Position numbers and translations under genes: made by a program
Source of the DNA: Dysgonamonadaceae bacterium
GTDB taxonomy: Bacteria > Bacteroidota > Bacteroidia > Bacteroidales > Azobacteroidaceae
NCBI GenBank assembly: GCA_031287395.1
Contig: JAITTA010000220.1
Location: forward strand, 1-8,643
Direction: 5' to 3'
Length of the DNA stretch: 8,643 nt
Notes under the pieces: model-generated
The model's database searches: none
The model's input: the letters and a program-made list of their open reading frames with translations, nothing else
What the model was told of the DNA's origin: nothing
Shown: positions 1 to 7,069 of the stretch, piece after piece
How the letters are laid out: every line of letters begins with the position of its first letter
How positions within the stretch are numbered: the stretch's first letter is position 1

Positions 1-1
1 C

Positions 2-3000
2 GAATTTTTCACTCCTGTCGATGCTTTCCTGTTGAAGATGTTCGCCTCTATCGGTTACCGTTTTCCGTGGATTGCCATGCCTATTTTCAAAAAACGCTTA
101 CGTGAAGACACCAATAAAGTCATTATCAACGAAGAACAACCGGTCTTGAAAGGACACCTGGAATCGCGTAAGAAAGAGAAAATCGGGCAGAATGTCAATC
201 TGTTGGGAGAAGTGGTGCTGGGAGATGCTGAGGCTGATAAACGGTATTATCATTACCTGGAAGCGCTCGAAGACCCCAATATTAATTATATTTCAATCAA
301 GGTTTCAGGAATTTACGCTCAATTGTACCCTCTGAATTATGAACAGAGTAAGATTGAATTGAGTAAACGCCTGATAACGATTTACCGGAAAGCAATCGAT
401 TTCCCCTATATCGATGAAAACGGGGTTTCACATCCGAAGTTTGTGAATCTGGATATGGAAGAGTACAAAGATACCGAACTGACTCTGGAACTTTTCATCG
501 AAACCCTGAGTTTACCCCAGTTCAAAAACTATACTGCCGGGATTGTGATACAGGCTTATCTCCCCGATGCATCGAATTTCCAGACCAAGTTGCTGGAATT
601 CGCACACAAACGGGCAGAAGAAGGAGGGGCTCCCATTAAAATGCGATTGGTGAAAGGCGCCAATCTGCAAATGGAGACCGTCGTTTCTTCTCTTCGCGGA
701 TGGGAAAATCCGGTATTACCTACCAAAGTGGAAGTGGATGCCAATTACCTCCATATCCTTGACCGGGCGTTGTTGCCTGAAAATGCCAAAGTGATTCATG
801 TTGGCGTTGCTTCTCATAACTTTTTCTCCATTGCTTATGCTTATTTGTTGAGCGAGGCCAACGGAGTAACCGGTTGCGTCACTTTTGAAATGCTGGAAGG
901 AATGGCTAACCACCTGCCCCGGGTGATGCGGAAACTGAATAAACAAATCATCCTTTACACCCCGGTTGTGAAGAACGAGCATTTCCTGAATGCAGTCTCC
1001 TACCTGGTGCGCCGGTTGGATGAAAATACGGGAAAAGATAATTTCCTCAGTTATTCGTTTAATCTGAAACCGGATTCCGAGCATTGGCATTTTCTGTACG
1101 AGCAGTTTAAACAAGCTTATGAATTAAAGGATCGGGTACAAACGGTACCTTTCCGTAAACAGGACCGGAATATTCTTCCTGAGCCGGAGAAGAATATAGC
1201 TGTTTTTCACAATGAACCGGATACAAACTTCGATCTGTCTCCGAACCGCGAATGGGCCGGTAAAATCCGTGATAAGTGGATGAAGAAAGATTCGGATACT
1301 CCGTATTTTATCCCGTTACAGGTTGGAAATGAGACCGTTGTAACGGAAAAGAGAAAAAAATATTTTGATCGTAGCCAGGGAGATGATATCTGTATTTGTG
1401 AAGCCGGCCTGGCTGGTATCGAAGAAGTGAAAAAAATGATGCAAAATGCGGAAGAAGCTACGGAATGGCGTAACAAATCGATGGACGAACGGAATCAAAT
1501 TCTGCATCAGGTGGCTCATAATCTGAGTACGCAACGGGGGGAACTGATCGGATGTATGTCGGCTATCACCGGAAAAACAATCATGGAAGGGGATGTGGAA
1601 GTCTCGGAAGCGATCGATTTCTGCCGTTTTTATCCTATTTCCATGAAAAAATTCCTGGAATTGGATACTGTTGAAATCAGTCCTAAGGGAATTATTATGG
1701 TGATTCCGCCGTGGAATTTCCCGTTAGCCATTCCTGTCGGTGGAGTTGCAGCGGCTTTGGCCGGGGGGAATTCCGTCATATTAAAGCCTGCTACTTCGGC
1801 TTATCCTGTTGCCTGGCATTTTGTGCAATGCTTCTGGGATGCCGGAGTTCCTAAGGATACTTTGCAAATTGTTTGTTGCGACGGACGGGAACCCCTCAAT
1901 TATATGACGACCCATCCTTTGGTAAAACATGTCATCCTCACCGGAGGAACCGATACGGCTTTCCGGTTGCTGGAAAATAATCCGAAGTGCCCGTTGGCGG
2001 CTGAAACCGGAGGTAAAAATGCCATTATTCTCACCGGTAGCTGCGATCAGGATCATGCGATATTGAATGTGGTCGGTTCGGCATTCGGCAATGCGGGACA
2101 GAAGTGTTCGGCTTGTTCGCTCTTATTGGTCGATAAAGAAATCTACAATGATCCGGTATTCAAATCCAAATTGAAGGACGCCGTTACCAGTATGCAGACC
2201 GGAAGCGCCTGGAAGTTCAATAATATTATCGGACCGATGATCGATAATCATAACGATAAACTGATGCATGCCATCGAAAACCTGGAACCGGGAGAATCCT
2301 GGTTGGTAGCTCCGGAATTCCTGGATGAAAAGAAATACATCCTGAAACCGACGGTGAAATGGGGTGTAAAGCCGGGGAGTTATACTTTCAGAACCGAACT
2401 TTTTGCTCCGTTGCTGGCTGTGGTTTGCGTCAATGACTTGAAAGAGGCCATCGACCTGGTGAATAGCTCTGAATATGGCCTGACCTCAGGACTGCAAACC
2501 CTCGATGAGTCCGAACGGGAATTATGGAAAAAGACGATAGAAGCCGGTAACCTTTATATCAATCGTGGAATTACGGGGGCCATTGTAAACCGTCAGCCAT
2601 TCGGTGGTATGAAGCGTTCGGCATTCGGAGGCGGAATCAAAGCCGGAGGACCTAATTACGTCTCTTGTTTTGTCGAAATCAAAGAAAAAGAAGTATCGGG
2701 AAATATTAAAAATGTTAATTCTCCTTATCTGAATTTCCTGGATAAAAATGATAAAGCCCGTTTCAGTATTGCGCTTGAAAGTTATGAACGTAATTGGAAA
2801 AACGAATTTTCGGTTGAAAGAGATGTTAACCACCTGGTCGGAGAAGAAAATATTTTCCGTTATCTTCCATTGAAAAATGGTGTGCTTAGAATACAGGAAG
2901 ATGATAAATTGTGTGATATATTGATGATTCTTGCCGCTTCCGATATTGCAGGAACGCCAATGACAATCAGTGTCTCAGGTAAAGATTCCAAGGCAGATTT

Positions 3001-3268
3001 GTTGAAGAAAATCACTGCAGCTACCGGAAAAAATAAATTGATTGAACAGGATGAAACTCAATTCCTGGCTGAAATGGATGCTTATGAACGCGTAAGGGTT
3101 TGTTCTCCTGTCTTATCCGATGAGTTCTACAAACAGGCTGCAAAATTGGGAAAACATGTTGCAAACGCTCCGGCATTGATTGAAGGACGTCTGGAATTGT
3201 TACATTATCTGAAAGAGCAAAGCGTTTCTTATGAATATCATCGTTACGGAAGCATTACGGAAGAATAG
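2..3268 (+). CDS. putA: bifunctional proline dehydrogenase / L-glutamate gamma-semialdehyde dehydrogenase (5' partial)
   Basis: This enzyme oxidises proline to P5C (FAD-dependent) and then to glutamate (NAD-dependent). The frame is open to the window edge (EFFTPVDAFLLKM...), so the TTG at 32 is not a true start and the N-terminus is missing. Residues are counted from that TTG. The PRODH barrel occupies roughly 50-345, with IKVSGIYAQL, MRLVKGANLQ and the substrate-binding YLVRRLDEN (Tyr324, Arg327, Arg328). The aldehyde dehydrogenase occupies roughly 450-885: PPWNFPLAIPVGG, ILTGGTD, general base Glu658 in AETGGKN, catalytic Cys692 in AGQKCSA, Glu789 in ELFAP, and PFGGMKRSAFGGG near the end. 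About 190 more residues follow, resembling the extra C-terminal region of some long PutA proteins. Whether a DNA-binding N-terminal domain exists cannot be judged. It lies 62 bp upstream of the dcp-like gene on the same strand, so co-transcription is possible. Family assignment is very secure. Confidence 0.96.
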   Translation, partial: EFFTPVDAFLLKMFASIGYRFPWIAMPIFKKRLREDTNKVIINEEQPVLKGHLESRKKEKIGQNVNLLGEVVLGDAEADKRYYHYLEALEDPNINYISIKVSGIYAQLYPLNYEQSKIELSKRLITIYRKAIDFPYIDENGVSHPKFVNLDMEEYKDTELTLELFIETLSLPQFKNYTAGIVIQAYLPDASNFQTKLLEFAHKRAEEGGAPIKMRLVKGANLQMETVVSSLRGWENPVLPTKVEVDANYLHILDRALLPENAKVIHVGVASHNFFSIAYAYLLSEANGVTGCVTFEMLEGMANHLPRVMRKLNKQIILYTPVVKNEHFLNAVSYLVRRLDENTGKDNFLSYSFNLKPDSEHWHFLYEQFKQAYELKDRVQTVPFRKQDRNILPEPEKNIAVFHNEPDTNFDLSPNREWAGKIRDKWMKKDSDTPYFIPLQVGNETVVTEKRKKYFDRSQGDDICICEAGLAGIEEVKKMMQNAEEATEWRNKSMDERNQILHQVAHNLSTQRGELIGCMSAITGKTIMEGDVEVSEAIDFCRFYPISMKKFLELDTVEISPKGIIMVIPPWNFPLAIPVGGVAAALAGGNSVILKPATSAYPVAWHFVQCFWDAGVPKDTLQIVCCDGREPLNYMTTHPLVKHVILTGGTDTAFRLLENNPKCPLAAETGGKNAIILTGSCDQDHAILNVVGSAFGNAGQKCSACSLLLVDKEIYNDPVFKSKLKDAVTSMQTGSAWKFNNIIGPMIDNHNDKLMHAIENLEPGESWLVAPEFLDEKKYILKPTVKWGVKPGSYTFRTELFAPLLAVVCVNDLKEAIDLVNSSEYGLTSGLQTLDESERELWKKTIEAGNLYINRGITGAIVNRQPFGGMKRSAFGGGIKAGGPNYVSCFVEIKEKEVSGNIKNVNSPYLNFLDKNDKARFSIALESYERNWKNEFSVERDVNHLVGEENIFRYLPLKNGVLRIQEDDKLCDILMILAASDIAGTPMTISVSGKDSKADLLKKITAATGKNKLIEQDETQFLAEMDAYERVRVCSPVLSDEFYKQAAKLGKHVANAPALIEGRLELLHYLKEQSVSYEYHRYGSITEE

Positions 3269-3269
3269 A

Positions 3270-3318
3270 TAAACTCCAAAGAGGGTGGCCCGGCGCACGA
3301 AATCAGGTATAGAGTTTA
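3270..3318. repeat. inverted repeat in the putA-dcp spacer
   Basis: TAAACTC at 3270-3276 is matched by its exact reverse complement GAGTTTA at 3312-3318. They enclose a 35-nt loop that is strikingly GC-rich (around GGTGGCCCGGCGCAC) for a Bacteroidales spacer. The arms also lie in a loose direct repeat, ACTCCAAA at 3273-3280 and 3318-3325. No U-run follows directly, so this is not a textbook terminator. It could be a weak mRNA structure between two co-transcribed genes or a chance pairing. Confidence 0.35.
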
Positions 3319-3330
3319 CTCCAAAAATAG

Positions 3331-5430
3331 ATGTTTAATATGAAGATTATTAATTTATTTCTTGTTTTATTTTTCATGCAATTAGCTATGACAGTGACAG
3401 CGAATCCGTTGTTGGGTACTTATAAAACGCCTCATCAGACGGCACCATTTGATAAAATCAAAGTTGCGGATTATGAACCCGCTTTTGAATCGGCAATGAA
3501 GACTCATCGTGCGGAAATCCAAAAGATAATCAATAATAAGGCGCAACCTACTTTCCAAAACACAATCGAGGCTCTGGAATATTCTGGAAAAACCTTAGGT
3601 AAGGTCAACAGTATATTTTTTAATTTGCTCAGTGCGGAGAGTAACGATGAAATGATGGCCATCTCACAACGCATACAACCGAAACTGACTGAACACAGTA
3701 ACAATATCAATCTTAATGAGAAGCTTTTTCAACAGGTAAAAGCTGTTTATGAACAAAAGGATCAATTAGGATTGAATGTGGAACAAATGCGTCTGTTGCA
3801 GGATACTTACGATGGTTTTGTGAATCGTGGAGCGAATTTGAGTCCTCAGGATAAAGAAAAATACCGGGAATTATCTTCTAAATTAAGTCAATTGACTTTG
3901 ATGTTCGGTCAGAATGTGTTGAAAGCGACCAATGCCTACGAGATGTTACTGACGGACGAAAAACAATTGGACGGTCTGCCTCAGGATCAAAAAGATGCTG
4001 CTGCTCAACGTGCTAAGAGTAAAGGAAAAACAGGTTGGTTGATTGATTTATCGGCTCCGAGTTATGTGGCATTTATGAAATATGCCAAAGACAGGGATTT
4101 GCGTAAAACTCTTTATCTGGCTTATAATACCCGTTGTACGAGTGGGGAGTTCAGCAATGCCGGTCATGTGATTGAAATAGCGAATACCCGTTTGGCAATA
4201 GCCAATCTGTTGGGCTATAAATCGTATGCCGATCAGGTATTGAAAAAACGGATGGCCGGTAATGCCGCCAACGTTTATGAATTGTTGAATGAGTTGTTGG
4301 CAGGTTTTAGTCCGGCTGCACTGCAGGAATACCGGGAAGTGCAGGGATTTGCTATCGGCAGGGAGAATAAAAATATCGAAGTGATGCCTTACGACTGGTC
4401 GTTTTATTCGGAAAAACTGAAAGATGCCGGCTTTGACCTGAATGATGAGATGGTGCGTCCCTATTTTGAACTGGAGAATGTAAAAAAAGGGGTATTCGGA
4501 TTGGCAACTCAATTATACGGCATTACGTTTAAGAAGAATACGAAGATTCCGGTTTACAATGAGGAAGTCGAAGCATTTGAAGTATATAAGGAAAACGGGG
4601 AATTCCTCGCTGTTCTTTACACGGATTTCCATCCTCGCCCCGGAAAACGTCCGGGGGCCTGGATGACGGAGTATCAGGGGCAAGAGGTTAGTAAAGGTAA
4701 AAATGTGCGTCCGCACATATCCATCGTGATGAATTTTACGCGTCCGGCTGCCGATAAGCCGGCTTTGCTCACATTCGACGAGGTGGAGACCTTCCTGCAT
4801 GAATTCGGACATGCCTTGCATGGAATGTTTGCGAACACGGTTTATCCGAGTTTGTCGGGAACAAGCGTTTATCGTGATTTTGTAGAATTGCCGTCCCAGA
4901 TTATGGAAAATTTCCTGTTGGAAAAAGTCTATCTGGACGGGTTTGCCAAACATTATCAAACGGGAGAGCCTATTCCGGCCGGATTAGTGAAGAAAATGGT
5001 GGATGCTGCCAACTTTAATGCCGGTTATCTTTGCTTGCGCCAGTTGAGTTTCGGCTATTTGGATATGGCGTACCACACGATTACTAAACCGTTATCCGCG
5101 GGATTAACTACTTTTGAAAGGGAGGCTATCAAAGAAACGGCTGTATTACCCCCGGTTGAAAATGCCGTCATATCGACAGCTTTCAGCCATATTTTCTCCG
5201 GAGGATATGCTGCAGGGTACTACTCCTATAAGTGGGCCGAAGTACTGGATGCCGACGCTTACGCTTTATTTAAACAAAATGGTGTATTGAGCCAGGAAAT
5301 TGCCCGTTTATTTTACGAAAATATATTGTCTAAGGGAGGAACGGAAGACCCGATGGAACTTTATGTCCGTTTTCGCGGACAAAAACCTTCTACGGAAGCA
5401 TTGATGAAACGAAGCGGGATCAGGAAATGA
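3331..5430 (+). CDS. dcp: secreted M3-family zinc metallopeptidase, peptidyl-dipeptidase Dcp-like
   Basis: This is a periplasmic peptidase of the thimet-oligopeptidase family (M3) that probably releases C-terminal dipeptides from short peptides. Residues 1-24 form a signal peptide: Lys5, a hydrophobic core, then a likely cut after VTA24. There is no lipobox cysteine, so a soluble periplasmic protein is expected. The zinc site is HEFGH at 490-494 (His490, Glu491, His494), with the third ligand Glu519 in FVELPSQ, 29 residues after the first His as the family requires. The substrate-binding segment SHIFSGGYAAGYYSYKW (His620, Tyr626, Tyr630, Tyr631, Tyr633) is intact. The 699-residue length is normal for Dcp plus a signal peptide. 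An in-frame ATG three codons in (3340) is an alternative start; neither has a Shine-Dalgarno, as is usual in this phylum. Dcp is preferred over cytosolic PrlC because of export and the Dcp-like C-terminal motif. Confidence 0.93.
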   Translation: MFNMKIINLFLVLFFMQLAMTVTANPLLGTYKTPHQTAPFDKIKVADYEPAFESAMKTHRAEIQKIINNKAQPTFQNTIEALEYSGKTLGKVNSIFFNLLSAESNDEMMAISQRIQPKLTEHSNNINLNEKLFQQVKAVYEQKDQLGLNVEQMRLLQDTYDGFVNRGANLSPQDKEKYRELSSKLSQLTLMFGQNVLKATNAYEMLLTDEKQLDGLPQDQKDAAAQRAKSKGKTGWLIDLSAPSYVAFMKYAKDRDLRKTLYLAYNTRCTSGEFSNAGHVIEIANTRLAIANLLGYKSYADQVLKKRMAGNAANVYELLNELLAGFSPAALQEYREVQGFAIGRENKNIEVMPYDWSFYSEKLKDAGFDLNDEMVRPYFELENVKKGVFGLATQLYGITFKKNTKIPVYNEEVEAFEVYKENGEFLAVLYTDFHPRPGKRPGAWMTEYQGQEVSKGKNVRPHISIVMNFTRPAADKPALLTFDEVETFLHEFGHALHGMFANTVYPSLSGTSVYRDFVELPSQIMENFLLEKVYLDGFAKHYQTGEPIPAGLVKKMVDAANFNAGYLCLRQLSFGYLDMAYHTITKPLSAGLTTFEREAIKETAVLPPVENAVISTAFSHIFSGGYAAGYYSYKWAEVLDADAYALFKQNGVLSQEIARLFYENILSKGGTEDPMELYVRFRGQKPSTEALMKRSGIRK

Positions 5431-5458
5431 GATATGATGCCTGATATGAAAAATTGTC

Positions 5459-5477
5459 AATAAAAAATTATTTTTTT
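5459..5477. terminator. possible weak bidirectional terminator between dcp and the lipoprotein gene
   Basis: The convergent genes are only 37 bp apart. AATAA (5459-5463) can pair with TTATT (5468-5472) around an AAAA loop, with a T-run on the plus strand after it and another on the minus strand. The five-pair stem is all A/T and overlaps the TAA stop of the minus-strand gene. Position and T-runs fit a shared stop region, but the hairpin is weak. Confidence 0.25.
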
Positions 5478-5962
5478 CGTGCTTCCTGAGTTACACTCAC
5501 CCCTCCGTAGTCATTCCCGTCTTCAATACATACTATTAATTTACGGGATTTTCCGCTATTGTTTTCGTTTAATTTTACATGAATCTTTTGACCTTCATGG
5601 ATGACACGATACCAATCTCCATAAACGGTATCTCTAAAGTAATAAAAGTATTGTATAAGTTCCTTCCTATCACCATGACGGTTTTCATGAGGGATCTGTT
5701 CATTCCGGAAGTATGTTGTGTCATTGTCAATTATAATCCGTACTCCTTGAATTTCCATACCTTCGTTTGATTTACCGGTTTTAACGGACACTTCTCTTTT
5801 TTTTGCATCTAAAATGATATTATTTTTATTAAAGATAATCTCTCTTCCTCCTACAAGATTACCTTTCGGAAAATTATGAATATTTTTTTTACAATTACAT
5901 AATAAAAAGACAAAAACCAAACAAAGGGAGTACAAAAATGTTTTAGTGGAAAATATATTCAT
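5468..5962 (-). CDS. small BACON-like lipoprotein of unknown function
   Basis: This 164-residue exported lipoprotein is probably anchored in the outer membrane. Residues 1-21 form a signal sequence ending LLCNC. Cys24 is the better lipidation site, because the decayed second copy at 8189-8343 reads LLLANCKKN there, losing Cys22 but keeping Cys24. The residues after it (KKN) are basic and do not match the acidic export signal of surface lipoproteins, which suggests a periplasm-facing protein (inference). The mature part resembles one BACON beta-sandwich: an early REVSVKT strand (56-62), Trp117 in GDWYRV, ENNSGKSRKLIV (133-144), and a last strand GVSVTQE (154-160), like the VTQ end of BACON domains. 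Residues 63-115 look like an insertion. BACON domains usually sit beside glycoside hydrolases or in multidomain lipoproteins; here one stands alone, so no ligand can be assigned. The gene is visibly AT-richer than its neighbours. Confidence 0.8.
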   Translation of the reverse strand: MNIFSTKTFLYSLCLVFVFLLCNCKKNIHNFPKGNLVGGREIIFNKNNIILDAKKREVSVKTGKSNEGMEIQGVRIIIDNDTTYFRNEQIPHENRHGDRKELIQYFYYFRDTVYGDWYRVIHEGQKIHVKLNENNSGKSRKLIVCIEDGNDYGGVSVTQEARKK

Positions 5963-6005
5963 TAATTACCAAAATTAGAAAAATCAGTTATATAAATTGC
6001 TTCAG

Positions 6006-6021
6006 GATTATATGTATAATC
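6006..6021. repeat. palindrome in the lipoprotein gene leader
   Basis: GATTATA (6006-6012) and TATAATC (6015-6021) are exact reverse complements separated by TG. If the promoter at 6051-6080 is real, this lies in the 5' leader of the lipoprotein mRNA, about 45 nt before its ATG, and could be an operator or a small hairpin. It is all A/T except the ends and the central G, in an AT-rich spacer, so chance is possible. Confidence 0.3.
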
Positions 6022-6050
6022 TTTTCCTTTTTTCGCAATATTGTATTTTA

Positions 6051-6080
6051 CAAAGATATATTGTTTATTTTAAGATCAAA
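6051..6080 (-). promoter_or_regulatory. Bacteroides-type promoter for the lipoprotein gene
   Basis: Read on the minus strand, TTTG (6080-6077) is followed by 18 nt and then TATCTTTG (6058-6051), an exact TAnnTTTG. This matches the -33/-7 consensus of the Bacteroidota primary sigma factor in both boxes. Transcription would start near 6045, giving a leader of about 80 nt before the ATG at 5962. A second TAnnTTTG at 5977-5970 is too close to the start codon and lacks a -33 box. Confidence 0.55.
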
Positions 6081-6129
6081 TGAAATTGTTGATTTTTTAA
6101 AAATGGAGCGTCGTTTCATCAAGTTTTTT

Positions 6130-6137
6130 TAACTTTG
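6130..6137 (+). promoter_or_regulatory. -7 element (TAACTTTG) of the xseB-ispD promoter
   Basis: TAACTTTG is an exact TAnnTTTG match placed 22 nt before the xseB ATG, so the leader would be about 15 nt. I find no TTTG at the expected -33 position (about 6108-6111). The element is kept exactly in the decayed copy at 8351-8358. Confidence 0.5.
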
Positions 6138-6159
6138 CCTTATCAATATTTAAACAAAG

Positions 6160-6354
6160 ATGGGAAAAAAGACATTGACATATACCGAAGCATATTCCAA
6201 GCTGGAAGCGATTCTGGCTTTATTGGAAGAAAACAAGTTAGACGTGGACGAATTAAGCGAGAAACTGAAGGAGGCGTCCGGATTGCTTCAAATCTGCAAG
6301 GATAAATTGTTTGTTGCCAATGAGGAAACAAAGAAAATTCTCGAAGACCTATGA
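6160..6354 (+). CDS. xseB: exodeoxyribonuclease VII small subunit
   Basis: XseB is the small helical subunit that binds the large subunit XseA to form exonuclease VII, which degrades single-stranded DNA to oligonucleotides in the cytoplasm. The 64 residues have the family pattern: LTYTEAYSKLEAIL at the start, a short turn around NKLDVDEL, and a second long helix (LKEASGLLQICKDKLFVANEET) ending in ILEDL. This is a helical hairpin of normal length for the compact forms. The usual partner xseA is not directly upstream; a divergent lipoprotein gene is there instead, and xseB carries its own -7 element. Its stop overlaps the ispD start as ATGA, so the two are probably one translationally coupled transcript. 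A frameshifted remnant of its first codons exists at 8380-8411. Confidence 0.92.
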   Translation: MGKKTLTYTEAYSKLEAILALLEENKLDVDELSEKLKEASGLLQICKDKLFVANEETKKILEDL

Positions 6355-7025
6355 ATAAAAGTGTGGTCATCGTGGCCGGAGGGAAGGGAAGCCGGATGGG
6401 TACCGATATCCCCAAGCAATTTTTATCTTTGTGTGGCCGTCCGGTATTGATGCATACGATTGAAGCTTTCTACCGGTTTGATCTTCACATACAGGTAGTT
6501 CTTGTTTTGCCTTTGGATCAACAGGATTATTGGAAAGAACTGTGCGAGAAATACAGGTTCGATTTGCCGGTTGAAATTATCAGTGGAGGAGAAACTCGCT
6601 TCCATTCGGTCCGCAATGGACTTTCATTGGTACCTGAGGATGTAATGGTCGGTATTCATGATGGAGTCCGGCCGTTGGTGTCCGGTGAAGTACTTGCAGC
6701 CTGCTATGAGTCTGCCGAACGGAATCAAGGGGCATTTCCGGTAGTTCCTGTAATCGATTCTCTGAGGAGAATGACCCCGGAAGGAAGTGTGATGGTCGAC
6801 CGTTCCGAATATTTTGCAGTGCAAACACCTCAGGTATTTCATTCGAATCTGATACAGAAAGCTTACCGGCAACCGTATTCGGACCGGTTTACAGACGATG
6901 TCTCCGTGTTGGAGTCGATAGGAGGAAAGGCTGTGGAAGTTCCGGGAAGCCCGGAGAATATCAAAATAACGAACATTTTGGATTTGGATTTGGCGGAGAG
7001 GTTGATTATGAAGAAAAATGGTTGA
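6351..7025 (+). CDS. ispD: 2-C-methyl-D-erythritol 4-phosphate cytidylyltransferase
   Basis: IspD joins CTP and 2-C-methyl-D-erythritol 4-phosphate into CDP-ME, the third step of the MEP isoprenoid pathway, in the cytoplasm. The 224 residues cover the whole family length. Visible motifs are the nucleotide loop VAGGKGSRMGTDIPKQFL (8-25) with Arg15 and Lys22, GGETRFHSVRNGL (79-91), HDGVRP (103-108) with Asp104, Arg151, VQTPQVF with Thr159, FTDDVSVLE, and GSPENIKIT with Lys205. These positions parallel Arg20, Lys27, Asp106, Arg157, Thr165 and Lys213 of the E. coli enzyme, so it should be active. The ATG overlaps the xseB stop by four bases, which fixes the start. It converges on dinB with 44 bp between stops and no clear terminator hairpin there. 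A short internal piece (6411-6449) is duplicated at 8404-8441. Confidence 0.97.
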   Translation: MNKSVVIVAGGKGSRMGTDIPKQFLSLCGRPVLMHTIEAFYRFDLHIQVVLVLPLDQQDYWKELCEKYRFDLPVEIISGGETRFHSVRNGLSLVPEDVMVGIHDGVRPLVSGEVLAACYESAERNQGAFPVVPVIDSLRRMTPEGSVMVDRSEYFAVQTPQVFHSNLIQKAYRQPYSDRFTDDVSVLESIGGKAVEVPGSPENIKITNILDLDLAERLIMKKNG

Positions 7026-7069
7026 AATTCCGGTGCACGGTGCTGCTATAAAAGTAAAAAACATCCCAT

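Noticed and set aside
32..34. TTG as the start of putA
   Set aside because: The same frame is open with family-like sequence back to base 2, and the protein would lack the start of the PRODH region; the true start is upstream of the window.
4048..4959. Two minus-strand open frames of about 150 codons across the dcp-like gene
   Set aside because: They lie opposite well-conserved M3 peptidase codons, including the zinc site, and have no recognisable motifs or promoter.
5970..5977. TAATTTTG on the minus strand as the lipoprotein promoter
   Set aside because: It lies only 7 nt from the ATG and has no TTTG at -33; the pair of boxes at 6051-6080 fits better.
6036..6043. CAATATTG palindrome as an operator
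   Set aside because: Eight A/T-rich bases in an AT-rich spacer are expected by chance, and it overlaps no promoter box.
6424..6431. TATCTTTG on the plus strand inside ispD
   Set aside because: It is coding sequence (codons for LSLC) near the ispD start with no -33 box, and it is not kept in the decayed copy.
7026..7069. Terminator between ispD and dinB (CCGGTGCACGG, GTGCAC palindrome)
   Set aside because: The only hairpin is three pairs (CCG/CGG), and the direct repeat CGGTGC does not fold; T-runs are not next to a stem.
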